From: Toxonevra muliebris
Lineage: Eukaryota > Arthropoda > Insecta > Diptera > Pallopteridae
Direction: 5' to 3'
NCBI GenBank assembly: GCA_963691655.1
Contig: OY829329.1
Coordinates: 53,581,408 to 53,645,407 of the forward strand
Length of the DNA stretch: 64,000 nt
Below, piece after piece: positions 1-9,764 of this stretch. Position 1 is the stretch's first letter. Every line of letters starts with the position of its first letter. The notes beneath the pieces are model-generated. The model was given only the letters and a program-made list of their open reading frames with translations, was not told the origin of the DNA and ran no database searches. The translations under genes were made by a program, and so were the position numbers.

Positions 1-693
1 TAAAAAGGCAGCAGAAAAAGTAGTAGAAAAATAGTTAAACATAGTAGTAGAAAAATAGTTCAATGGAGTAGAAAGAGTGGTAGGAATAATAGTAAAAAAT
101 AGTAGTAGAAAAACCATAAAAAAGTAGTAAAAAAATAGTAGAAAGTAGTAGTAGAAAATAAGAAAAAATGTATTAAAAAAGTAGTAGAAAATATTGGTTG
201 AAAAAGTAGTAGAAAATAAGAAAAAATTTTAGAAAAAAAAGAAGGCTAAAAGTTGTAGAAAATAGTAGTAGAAATAACAGTAGAATAAAAAGTAGAAAAT
301 AAAAAGGAGCATAGTGCCACACCCACTAATTCAACAAACTGAAAGAATCTAAATTTTAGTACCGTACAATAAATAGCTCCCATGATATGTATCTCATAAT
401 GAAAATTCAGGTTATATGGAAGGTGCCACACCCCCTTTGTCAATCCCATGGCATTGTAGCATGGCATTGTCAATTCTCGTTATTGTACCAAATTTCTGTG
501 CTATATTTCTATATATATTTCTTATAATTTATATTTTATATTTCTATAAATGGTTCTTGAGATATACCCGAAAAACTATTAGGATTGTATGGGAAGTGCC
601 ACGCCCACTGTCGTAAAAGTCATTATGAAATAGCTATGTTTCATCCTCCCACCCAAGAAAATATATTCTGAAAATATAACTTCAATCGGCTAA

Positions 694-1461
694 GGGCCAG
701 TTTTTCAGTACGAGTTTAAACTAAGTTTGCTTAAACGTCACTTAACTCTGATCTACGTTTAACTATAGAAGCAGTTTTTCAGTGTGAGTTTAATTTCAAC
801 TCAGTAATTGCTTTTTGTGTATGGCAACAGCGAGAAATATAATATAATTATCGATATTTTTGCTTATCATTTTTTTGTCGACAGAAAAAAATTTAAATCT
901 AAAATTAAAAAATGGATTTCAAAGAAAAAAATATTAAAAGGAGTGAGTTTTAATTTTAGCTCCGCGGAGATTTCTTTCCTACTAGAAGTTGTAGAGAAGC
1001 ACAAAATAATAGAGTGCAAGCAAACGAAAAGGGCAAGTGCGGAAGAAAAGTCGAAAACATGGAACACTCTTTTGCAGATGCAATGTCACACCAATTTATT
1101 CCATTCCTTATATGCGGGCCAATACGCTCCAGGACGCTAAGCGCAGAAGACTTTGTAAGACGGAATCGTTCATAAAAACCTTTCTCTCCAAATATATGAA
1201 AATGGTTTGGCCACGATTTTATTGTTCAAAGTCTTTTTAAAACTGCAATGTTTAAGATTTCGTACATTTCAGCATCACTCACGGTTATTTGAAAGAAGCA
1301 GCTGCCAAAACATATGGCAATTTAAACCAAGTTTAAACGCCCAATATTGGACGTTTAAACTGAGTTTAAACTTAAATCAAAATTGACTGAAAAACTAGAT
1401 TATGAGTTTAAATTTAGTTTAAACTAGAAACTGAGTTAAACTCGCACTGAAAAACTGGCCG
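694..1461. mobile_element. PIF/Harbinger-like element inserted in the Helentron-like copy
   Basis: The ends are inverted repeats: GGGCCAGTTTTTCAGTACGA at 694 and the complement of CGGCCAGTTTTTCAGTGCGA ending at 1461. A 3 bp TAA duplication flanks it (691-693 and 1462-1464). The second Helentron-like copy (near 20880) shows the uninterrupted site, so both insertion and boundaries are directly supported. A 3 bp TWA target duplication and GGxCC-type ends are typical of PIF/Harbinger. Extra copies of the terminal motif sit just inside each end (near 771 and 1390), so the termini look doubled. Confidence 0.8.
912..1190 (+). pseudogene. Myb/SANT-like DNA-binding domain remnant of the Harbinger-like element
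   Basis: An ATG at 912 opens a short frame reading MDFKEKNIKRSEF. After a one-base shift the frame continues with FSSAEISFLLEVVEKHKIIE and then KRASAEEKSKTW. This pattern (acidic start, LLxLVEKHKxIIE, SxxEKxKxW) matches the Myb/SANT-like domain of PIF/Harbinger accessory proteins (the Myb_DNA-bind_5 type). A second shift follows near 1075. The domain normally binds element DNA with the transposase. Here at least two frameshifts and the absence of any transposase make it a non-functional remnant carried by a non-autonomous element. Confidence 0.6.
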
Positions 1462-1499
1462 TAAGTCGTTCAGAAGTTACACGCTTACATACACACAAA

Positions 1500-1734
1500 A
1501 CTCTATGATTTTAAATATAAAGATATCTATAATGCTTTGCGGACTTAGCTTCCTTATAATTTCATCTTCAGAAGTTTTATTTAAATAGGCAGCATAAACT
1601 GTACCTTTTGTAACATTTGGTGAGTTATGTAAAAAGCATTTAACTGGAGAGATTCCTATCAGTTCCTTTGCTAAAATGAATCTATTAGCGATCATCTTAT
1701 CTTTGACGAGTAGCAACAAGCTCCCATCATGCAA
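1500..1734 (-). pseudogene. LINE ORF1-like remnant
   Basis: The minus strand reads about 78 codons without a stop: DGSLLLLVKDKMIANRFIL, then GISPVKCFLHNSPNVTKGTV, then NKTSEDEIIRKLSPQSIIDI. The order 'DGxLLxxVK / PVKxxLHxxxNxxKGxV / EEEIxxxLxxQxVxDxxxI' is the RNA-recognition-like core of ORF1 proteins of Jockey/I-type LINEs. No start, no zinc knuckles and no ORF2 are visible; the frame stops just outside the Helentron-like 3' end. It is an isolated fragment, probably dead. Confidence 0.5.
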
Positions 1735-1963
1735 TTCGGAATTTTGCTTATTTACCTCTAGATCGTTTTGAACCGCGAAGCAACAACAACAACATATTTT
1801 AGGTTAGGCAACTAAAGCATTTAAGTGCAAAGCAAAAACGAAAGAAAAGATTAAATCAGGTGATGTAAACACGAGAGTTTTGTTTTTAGAAGACAATAGT
1901 TTGCGCAGAGAAACACGAAAGAAAAACTCAGAGAGAAACAATCTGCTCACAACGAGTGCTAAT
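1735..1963. other. No gene seen
   Basis: Between the LINE remnant and the hAT-like element the sequence is unremarkable AT-rich DNA with a short CAACAACAACA run near 1780. The last nine bases (AGTGCTAAT, 1955-1963) are the left target duplication of the following element. Confidence 0.5.
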
Positions 1964-2791
1964 TACTGATGATTCGATACAAGTAAATTCGAGTAAATAC
2001 TCGATAGTTTTCATTCGATTCAAGTACTTTTTTTACTCGATGCCATACCATAAGTATTTTATTTGGTATCGGCAAAAAAGGGTCAGTATCGGATACTCGA
2101 TACTTTTAGAAAACATTGATTTATAAAACTGAAATTGCTATACAATATTTAAGATTGAGACCCATATTGCAATATTTTTCAGCAATTAATAATATATTTA
2201 AAAATTCTCTTACAAAATTATTCAATATGCATATAAATAATTCAGTTTATATTGCAATATTCCAATGCAAGAAAATATTGCAGTTCAATATTGAAACTCT
2301 AGAAAATATTGCCGCATTGGCAGCATATAATGTATATTGAAATCTTTTCATTACAATACAATATTTTCAGCAAGCTATAATCAGTTGATTAGTTGTTCTT
2401 GCTGATATAAATTTTCTAACGATTTGCATCTAAACATATTAAATATCATATAAGTTAACATTACTTAACAAATTGAAACTTTTCTTTTACGTCAGATAAC
2501 TCATATGCCATTTCTATATGATTCACATGATTCAAGTGAAAATATCTCAGCAACTCATGTGAAGGCGAAAAACTGAGTACGCCCATCGTGATCAGAGAAA
2601 TGATGTATGAGGTGCCTGACGTCAATTCCATGTAGAATAGTGTAATTTATCTCTTCAAACGACTATTCGATACAAGTACATATTCGATACTTTTTTCTAA
2701 TATTTTCATATTTTCGGTGGCATCGATACTTTTGTTCGATATAAATAATGAGTAAAAGGATCGATACTATATTGGTGTCGAACCAACTCTA
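1964..2791. mobile_element. hAT-like non-autonomous element
   Basis: Flanked by GTGCTAAT (1956-1963 and 2792-2799), an 8 bp direct duplication typical of hAT. The ends are imperfect inverted repeats: TACTGATGATTCGATAC on the left and TAGAGTTGGTTCGACAC (complement) on the right, 12 of 17 matching. TCGATAC/GTATCGA motifs recur many times in the 150 bp next to each end. The middle (2110-2380) is rich in AATATTGCAATATT-like blocks. No transposase is visible. Confidence 0.6.
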
Positions 2792-2897
2792 GTGCTAATA
2801 GCCGACTTATATATTAATTATACAATTAATACAATAATAATTAATACAATTTTGTATTATGTAAATCAAATCAAAGTTATTTGTGTTCAAAATGTGC

Positions 2898-2915
2898 TAG
2901 TCGATTAATCGACTA
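2898..2915. repeat. 18 bp perfect palindrome
   Basis: TAGTCGATTAATCGACTA is a perfect palindrome in otherwise non-repetitive sequence between two mobile elements. It contains two overlapping ATTA cores on opposite strands; whether this is a protein-binding site or chance in AT-rich DNA cannot be told. Confidence 0.6.
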
Positions 2916-2976
2916 TTGGGCCAATATGTAAAATAATTTGAAAGGTTTCGTAAAATTATTAAAACTAAGTATTATA

Positions 2977-3203
2977 GGTATTCACGGGTTGATGCAACAT
3001 GCCCTTGCGACGTTGCGAAAGTGCGGATTGCGGAAGTTTGACACTTTCCTATCTTTAAATTCGTAAGAAGAATCCAAAATATTTTCATTATTTTTCATTT
3101 TGACAGTCAAACTATTTCGCATCTCCAATATTTGCATTGAACGCTCACATGCTTTAAGTCGCACTTTCGCGATTTCGCACTTTTGCATCAACGCGTGAAT
3201 ACC
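2977..3203. mobile_element. 227 bp MITE-like element
   Basis: GGTATTCACGGGTTGATGCA at the left end and the complement of GGTATTCACGCGTTGATGCA at the right end form an almost perfect terminal inverted repeat. The subterminal GTGCGAAA/TTTCGCAC motif is repeated in both arms. The flanks do not give a clear target duplication, so the superfamily is left open. The minus-strand open frame across it is a by-product. Confidence 0.65.
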
Positions 3204-3827
3204 CATATTATTTCAATTCATAAATCACCATTTTTGTGCAAAATTAGTTAGATTTTTCAGCATTGATCGAAGAATCGAACAGGTGACATTTCCAGTATAT
3301 TAACGGGAAAAAAATATTTTAAAATCGTTTTTATCTAAATGGAATAAACTTTAGCCACTTGTATGCAGGCCAACATGGGTAACTGATTGTTTTAAACATT
3401 TTCAGGTCGCCATTGTATTTTCACAATATAACATATAAACTTTTTCTTAACGTTTATTATCTAATTATATTTTTACATATATTCGGTTTTAAACTAAAAA
3501 CAGGTAAAAATTCCGAATTGAATTCGGCCTAAAACTCAGACAAAAATCTGAGGCTTTATGGCCTCCCTCAGATCAGTTTAAAACATATTTAAAACCGGTT
3601 ATGTATTAGAAACCCATTAAGAAGACCTCCAATATTAGAACATCCACAAACTGATCCTGACATTGCAGATTTAATGTGGTTTAAGTTTAGTTGAGATATA
3701 TAAAGACTTTACATTTTTGAAAGGGGTAGCCACCATTGCCTAATCTGGATCCGCCACTGAACATTGCTTTATTACCGTCCCTAATTTGTATTTAATTAAT
3801 TTATAACAACATCACTAAATATTTTCG

Positions 3828-3836
3828 TATATATAC
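3828..3836 (+). promoter_or_regulatory. Putative TATA element of micro-exon gene A
   Basis: TATATATAC lies 74 bp upstream of the start codon. The same element is 77 bp upstream in gene B, in otherwise drifting sequence. A TSS about 30 bp downstream would leave a 5' leader of roughly 40-45 nt. Inference from position and conservation only. Confidence 0.4.
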
Positions 3837-3901
3837 AAGCAAACTTCAAATGTTCTAATTCAATATATTAAAAAAAAAAAAACAATTATTACAACTTAAA
3901 A

Positions 3902-4374
3902 ATGAACCGCAACAGTGCGTCTCAAAGCATCGGAGACCGTAAGAAAATACCTAATTTGAAATTTTGTAAAAAATATTATGAAACCATATTTACATTCGTA
4001 GGAACTGCCGCAGCGATAGACAAAGTCGGAATCAGTAAGATAAAAATAATTTGAAATCATGTAAAAATATTATGAAACAACATTTACATTCTTAGACACT
4101 GCCAAAGGAATAGACAACATCGGAGACCGTAAGATAAATTTAATTTGGAATTTTTTAAAAAATATTATGAAACAACGTGTACTTTTGCAGGAACTGCCGA
4201 CATACTTAGGCGCTTGGATGGGACTAAAGTCGTAGACGCGCTCGACGGAATGAGAAACCGTAAGATAAATTTATTTTGAAGTTTTATATAAAATACTATG
4301 AAACAATATTTACATTTGCAGGATCTAAAATAGTAATAGTAAAACCCTGGTATGCTAGTTGTTGTATATTATAA
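3902..4374 (+). CDS. Micro-exon gene A: 11-mer repeat mini-protein with CaaX-type end
   Basis: Five exons: 3902-3938, 4002-4034, 4096-4128, 4191-4259, 4322-4374. Introns of 61-63 nt all start GTAAG and end TAG/CAG. Every junction is phase 1, giving 74 residues. It begins MNRNSASQSIGD. Exons 2 and 3 are each 33 bp and encode one 11-residue repeat (TAAAIDKVGI-N, TAKGIDNIGD-R). Exon 4 (69 bp) encodes two fused repeats, and the last exon ends VKPWYASCCIL then TAA. There is no signal peptide or membrane segment. CCIL has the CaaX layout with Leu last, the same four residues that end RalA, so geranylgeranylation is possible. Hydrophobic residues recur at positions 4-5 and 8 of each repeat, suggesting an amphipathic helix. 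I know no named family. The duplicate at 12150 preserves frame, splicing and C-terminus, which argues for real coding. Expression is unproven. Confidence 0.78.
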
Positions 4375-4735
4375 ACTATAAACGCTTATGAGCTAGACAA
4401 AGAAAAAAGCAAAATTAAAATTTGGTTTTCATTGCACAGCGTAATTAGAGCTTCGAATTGTGCCCGGATATCTAGATGGTTGTGATTCCAAAACTAACAT
4501 AAAACACTTCACAAAACTCCATTTGTTTTATATATAGTATCGAAAAATATATTACACAGATGCAAAGTTTTTGATTTTTCCACATACAAGAATCAATGAC
4601 AACGCTACTTTTGTTGTTGGGTCTAAAACACACGAGTCTAGTTGGGCAGAATGATTGTTATAATTAATTTTAAAATAGCGAAAATACAAAAGCGAATGGT
4701 TATATTTACAATTCATTGAAATAAAATAGTTCAAG

Positions 4736-5450
4736 AGCGATATTTCATGATCATGAATAATGAAAGAAGATATTGTGCTGAAAGTTTTTGCTGAAGAAAG
4801 TTTTAGTCTAGCACGTCAAAGTTTTCTTGTACCTGCATTTCGAGGTCATGTCACCGTAATCAATGGTTGAATATTTGTATAAACAGCAATAGCTGAAGGA
4901 TCGATGTCAGAGCCAAAGATATTTCTAATGATTTTATTAACAGTATTTATAAAGATTACTTGGAATGTGTAGAGACAATTGTAAAAACTAAAACTTTGGG
5001 CGAAAAACATAACGTAAGTGTAGGTAATTCGGATCAATTTTTGCAAGGAAAATTTAAGCGCTAAAAATAAGGATTACAGATTTATGAAAAAAAAAATATG
5101 TTAATACAAAATCAAAGCATATTTCTTCCTCTTTTTAGGTTGTTAACTACCAAAAAAAAACAAAACTTTTTTTTTTTTTTAATAGTTACTTAGGTAACAT
5201 CACTTCGAAAAAAATGGATTGCATGTAATTCGGATAGAAAAATTGTGTGTGCATGTAATTCGGATCGATGATGTATGTAATTCGGATCAGCAAAATTTAT
5301 AGCAAATTATCTTTAATTTGAGGTTTATTTAGATGCAAAAAATAAATTTGGTGTTTAAGGAAAATATATATATAAAAAAAATGTATGTATGTATGCGGAA
5401 AAACATACACACATGCATACAAATTGTTGTCCAAATCTATACCCAGAGAA
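4736..5450. other. Intergenic, with four GTAATTCGGAT motifs
   Basis: No gene is seen. GTAATTCGGAT occurs at 5024, 5224, 5254 and 5277, all on the + strand, three of them within 65 bp. The same motif forms the ends of the element at 8727-9152. This may be a remnant of one end of a related element. Confidence 0.45.
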
Positions 5451-6383
5451 ATACTTACCTCGTTTGAAGAAAAACGGCTATAAAATTGAGGAAAAATGGG
5501 AATGATTTGGCGCCTCATTTAGATATACAACATTTCTTTGAATTGAGGAATTATTTTTTCTTTATTTTAGAGAAAAATTTCTTTGAAAAAAGGAAGTTTT
5601 CCATAAATTAAAGAAATATGTCTTCAATTTGTCAAAATTGCGTTTTTCAAATGAATAATATTAATATTGTATATAATTTATAATTCAGTTTGAGGAATAA
5701 TTTTCCATAAATTGAAGTCAATTTACTACTTTTTTAGAAAAAAAATCCTCAAGTTATGGAATATTTTCTACAATGTTGTTTTAATTAAAAGGTATAGAAA
5801 CCATATTTTTTTACTTGTATTCATTTATTATTTTATTTTTAATAAGTATTAAGGTTTACATTCATACGTATTTTTACATAAACTACAGGCGTCTTCGCCT
5901 TGAAATGATCAAAAGATCCTTATGGCCATCAAAAAATTATAAATTAAGGTTTATTGAAATTTATTTCTTTCGAATATATTTTGTTTTTTTTTTCACAATG
6001 CATATAAATTTGTTCACAAATTATATCAACAGCCACAAACACAATCGCATCACTTGAAATAGAGACGCCGACTAAAAAATTCAAAAGAAAAGCAAAGCGT
6101 ACGCGATTGTCTGCTAAGGCCAAAAGAGTAAAGCTAGTATTTTGTGTATACCAAAATTTTGTATGAAGAACATTTTTGGTATATTCGTCTCTTTCTTACT
6201 TTTTTTATGCAACTAAATTTGTAAAAATGAAGAAATAACTTACTTCAAATTGAACACCATTGTTGCATGAAAGGAGCACATTTTTCTTCATTTTGAGGAA
6301 AATTTACTTAAATGAGAGAAATTTTCGTGGCTTCAAAATGAGGAAACTTTTTCTTCGTTTTAGAGATGGGTATTTTTCTGGGT
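5451..6383. mobile_element. MITE-like element with ACCCAGA ends
   Basis: The left end ACCCAGAGAAATACTTACCT pairs with the complement of the right end (ACCCAGAAAAATACCCATCT), followed in both arms by AAACGAAGAAAAA-like sequence. TTGAGGAAA and its relatives recur throughout. No clear target duplication and no transposase. The short open frames inside are AT-rich noise. Confidence 0.5.
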
Positions 6384-7328
6384 GTATGTATTTTCCTTAT
6401 GTAATCATATACCGTTTGTCCGATCTTAGTGAAATTTGGTGTAGAGATGCATTTGTGTGTATGTCAAATTGTGGGCTATAAAATTCGAACGTATCTTAAA
6501 GTGGGTGTGGCATTTTCGCAAAAATCCAATAATTTCAAATATCATATCGAGCTAAATTAATAAAATTTGTTATGGAAACTTACTTGTTCCACACCTACTC
6601 ACGGGCGTATCAAAATAAGGGTAAGAGGCTGTGGCTGGGCGATAGATGCGAATATATTAAAAACAAAACGGATCTAAGGGGCGTAGGAAAGGGGAAAGGA
6701 TTTGGGGTTAAATACCCCTGACCTCCCTCTTAACTTCCCCCTAACCTCCCCTCAACTCCACCCTAATCACCCTCTCCCAACTCCACTCCCCCCAAACCCC
6801 TCCCAAACTCCACCCCTTCCTTACTGATAAGAAGTTTATATATTTGACCGTTGGCCACAAATAAAAAAAAAATGGATGTGTGCAAGGCACGCAAGATATT
6901 TGATGTGTAAACAGTTAAGCTAACTGTATGCCATATACATAAGCTCACATATGTATAGCCATATATAGGGATTTAATGTATAATCTATATACTTAGGTAA
7001 TTCAAATTATAACAATTCTTTTAAAAACTTTAAAATTTATTACATATCATTATCTTTTATATATAATAGCCCAATTCACCATAAATTGCAAATGGTCTTG
7101 CATGATTGCAAATGCAAATTTGTTTTTCCATTACGCATATATTTGTTGTTATGATAGCAAAAATATTTTGCAATTGCACCAAATCGTAGTTGCATTATTT
7201 TTCTTTTACTCAATGCATCGGGCACGATATGTTCGCAAATACGCAGCTGTAATTGCATCTTTTTTTCCGCGCTTTAAGTTTTTCTTCCTGTCGATTTGAA
7301 ATTTTATTAGATGTGAAAATTTTACATA
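6384..7328. other. Intergenic; interspersed-repeat fragment and C-rich tract
   Basis: 6490-6610 carries GTGGGTGTGGCATTTTCGC, a motif common in dipteran interspersed repeats. 6712-6828 is a strongly C-rich strand (CTAACCTCCCC-like minisatellite). No gene is seen. 7080-7260 contains several GCAAATGCAAAT-type repeats of unknown meaning. Confidence 0.45.
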
Positions 7329-7406
7329 ACGTCGCCTGAGAATTGATTTGGCGTATAGGTATATGAATTTGTACACACATACGCCAAATTAATTCTAAGG
7401 CGACGA
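7329..7406. repeat. Long hairpin, ~27 bp stem and ~22 nt loop
   Basis: CGTCGCCTGAGAATTGATTT at 7330 pairs with AAATTAATTCTAAGGCGACG ending near 7405. Together with the adjoining GGCGTAT/ATACGCC this gives about 27 paired positions with one mismatch and one G-U. Size and shape are in the range of an insect miRNA precursor, but a mini-foldback repeat fits equally well. Confidence 0.6.
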
Positions 7407-8726
7407 TAAGTGCTTTCCGCATTTAATCTTAGGAAGGCAACAGGGGTGACCAGTCACCTCACTACTTTTTAAAAGCACCGCAAAGAGATTTGCCTTAACT
7501 GCATTTAATAAAAATAAGAAACAATGTATTTTTATTGAAGTAAATAAGTGATTTTATAATACCTAAATAAATTTAATTTTTTCTGTTTAACATATTTGCA
7601 TAGATAAAAAAGTGTTGCCTTTTTAAGGTTAATGCAAAAAGCAAAATTTTTATAATGCCGTGGTTTTCTATCATTATAACTACATTTTGTTTATACATTT
7701 ATTGAAACCTAGATTCTTTATTACTTATCATTTTGTATTGTTTTTATATTTTAAAGAATATTTAATTTTAATGCAATCTAACTAACCGAATGCAAAACCT
7801 ATCAAACGCCTGTGTTTGCTACGGCGACTTCTCTGCTTGTATGGTATAGTCGATCTCCACACGTTTAACACCAACAAATAATTCTGCCACGAATAAATGT
7901 ACACACACATTTTGTTTTCGCATGTTTCGTTTGTATGTGAGAGTAAATTGATCGAAACATAAACAAACAAACTCCGCTCGTATTTTAATTTCTCCCTCTC
8001 TTCTTCTCTTTGTTGTTTAGAGTAGCACAGTCATGCCGCGCAGTAGTGTGAGCGAGAAGGGAACTGGACGTTACAGTTATCTTACATCTTACGATACAGT
8101 TATTGTTACATTTTACACATTTGAAATTTTGCCCATACCGTGAGCTAAAATGTTTACACATCAAAAAAATTAAAAGGGATGAACAAATGTTAACTCTCTT
8201 AAGATAAATCTCTGGATGCGCTAGTCGGTAGTCACGCCCGTATGCTGATGAACAATGATAAAAAATCATTTCTTCGAATCATTCTAAGAAGTTTCTGAAT
8301 TAAAATTTATAAGTATATTGACAGAATCAAAAATTAAAATGTGGTCTGGAATAAAAAAAATACTAATCATTTAACACAAACTAGTTTTTAAAAATATATT
8401 TCAAATCGAATTTGACTAAAAATTACTTGTTTGTTTCAAAATTGGTATAACTCTAAGAAACGCTATTAATTTCAATTAATATTTCAATAAAAAAAAAAAA
8501 TATTTTTTTGATTTTAAAATGCAAAATTTTTGAAGAAAATCCAAAACATTTTTCAAGTTTATCTAAACTTTGAAGTCAAATTCCTCAAAAACTCTCTAAG
8601 CAAAGGGTCGAGCCGAATTACCTCCAAACATCACCTATTATATCTAAATCACAACTAAAACACTTTCCTTTATTAAAACTACATAGTTTTTCTAAATTTT
8701 GTAATTATGCAAACACTTCATGTGCT
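7407..8726. other. No gene recognised
   Basis: AT-rich intergenic or intronic DNA. A 94-codon minus-strand frame at 7985-8269 has no recognisable domain and no splice context. GAGCCGAATTAC at 8610 is one reverse copy of the GTAATTCGG motif. GGTGACCAGTCACC at 7446 is a small hairpin. Confidence 0.4.
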
Positions 8727-9152
8727 GGTAATTCGGATCATCGATCGATAAAAAAACGCATGATGGTAATTCGGATCGATTTTAAAAATCAATTTTTTTC
8801 TTAGTATGTTTTCTAAAATGGTTTTCTAAACTATAGTAGAATGTTTAGTGAACAAAACCCTATATACAAAACCCTATAAAACCCCAGCACAAAAGTAATT
8901 ATTGTTATAAAATTTGTGGGTTTCTTATATTTTTTTGCTAAAGCTTTGTATGAAAATACGCTCAGCTCACTCTTTGTTTCTTCGCTCATCACTGATTAAT
9001 TTGAAATAATTGAAATAAGTGTTGCATACCATTAGAAAGGTAAAATAATTCTCGTTCGTTTCGGAAAAAGGACGTAATTTTTAAAAAATACCAAAGACAA
9101 GTTATTAGCAAAACAAAATCGATCCGAATTATATACATCGATCCGAATTACC
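8727..9152. mobile_element. 426 bp MITE-like element with doubled GGTAATTCGGATC ends
   Basis: The left end carries GGTAATTCGGATC at 8727 and again at 8765 (GGTAATTCGGATCGATTTT). The right end carries the complements (AAAATCGATCCGAATTA, then ATCGATCCGAATTACC ending at 9152). The terminal motif is therefore present twice in each arm. No obvious target duplication and no coding capacity. Confidence 0.6.
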
Positions 9153-9762
9153 CTCATTTACGTTATATACACTAAATACAGAAATAACCAATAAACTAGT
9201 GGCCAACAGCCCCCCTGCCTACAGGGCACAGTGTAATGTCTCCATACAACCGGTGGACAAAAAATTGAAGGAGTAGTGGTAGGCCAATGAAATTTTGCAC
9301 AGATACTTTTTAGGTAAGTATTTAGAAATATTTCGAATTTCAACCATATCGGTTAACGAACACGCCCACTTCCAACATAAGATGAATCAATAATTAAAAT
9401 ATCTCAAAAACTGTTAAAGTAATAAACTCGAAAGCACTTCCTAAAACAAAAATGATCAAGATTGGAAATATGGGCGTGGCACATCCCATACAAAACAACC
9501 GGCTAAATCAGTTTTTTTGGCACAAAATTGTCGTAGAACCCAATCTCATGCCTTGATGTTTGGTAAAATATTATCTAAATCGAACTAGTAGGCGTGGCAC
9601 CTCCATTACAGTCAACGTATCAAGGCTGCAATGATTATCTGAATTTTTTACAATTTTTTTTGTAATTCATTTAACTGACGTAATACACAAAAATAATTAT
9701 GTATTATCAACTTATTTTATTTCATTCAATTAATACAATTTTTTCAAATATATAAACTTATA
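9153..9762. other. Interspersed-repeat fragment
   Basis: 9280-9630 contains GGGCGTGGCAC, GAACACGCCCACTTCC and TAGGCGTGGCACCTCC blocks at spacings typical of dispersed dipteran repeats related to the Helentron-like copies. No gene. The last two bases before the mariner are its TA target. Confidence 0.4.
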
Positions 9763-9764
9763 TA

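Larger units (their letters stand above)
1..1520 (+). mobile_element. Helentron-like non-autonomous element, copy 1 (3' part, interrupted)
   Basis: Positions 1-310 are a degenerate AGTAGTAGAAAAAT-type array. From about 300 to 690 and again 1462 to 1515 the sequence aligns closely with 20530-20935, sharing GTGCCACACCCCCTTTG, CAATTCTCGTTATTGTACC and the terminal GTCGTTCAGAAGTTACACG stretch. The two halves are separated by a 768 bp insertion (694-1461). The 5' end lies outside the window. Assignment to Helentron/HINE-type repeats is from the general look of this dipteran repeat class (GTG-CCACGCCCACT motifs, internal microsatellite, no terminal inverted repeats) and is an inference. Confidence 0.6.
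3560..4735 (+). repeat. Segmental duplication, copy A (carries micro-exon gene A)
   Basis: This stretch aligns with 11820-12850 over the upstream flank (for example ACATCCACAAACTGATCCTG, near 3640, against near 11869), the whole gene, and the downstream flank (TTTGGTTTTCATTGCACAGC, near 4420 and 12713). Copy A holds about 150 bp after 4470 that copy B lacks. No terminal repeats or target duplication were found, so this looks like an ordinary gene duplication rather than a transposon. Confidence 0.75.

Noticed and set aside
3697..3704. TATATAAAG at 3697 as the promoter of micro-exon gene A
   Set aside because: A good TATA match, but it is not conserved in gene B and is too far upstream; the TATATATAC nearer the start is conserved in both.
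7985..8269. 94-codon minus-strand frame with a Cys cluster (CVKCNNNC) as a zinc-binding protein
   Set aside because: Only one partial Cys pair, no second half of a finger, no splice sites and no conserved context.
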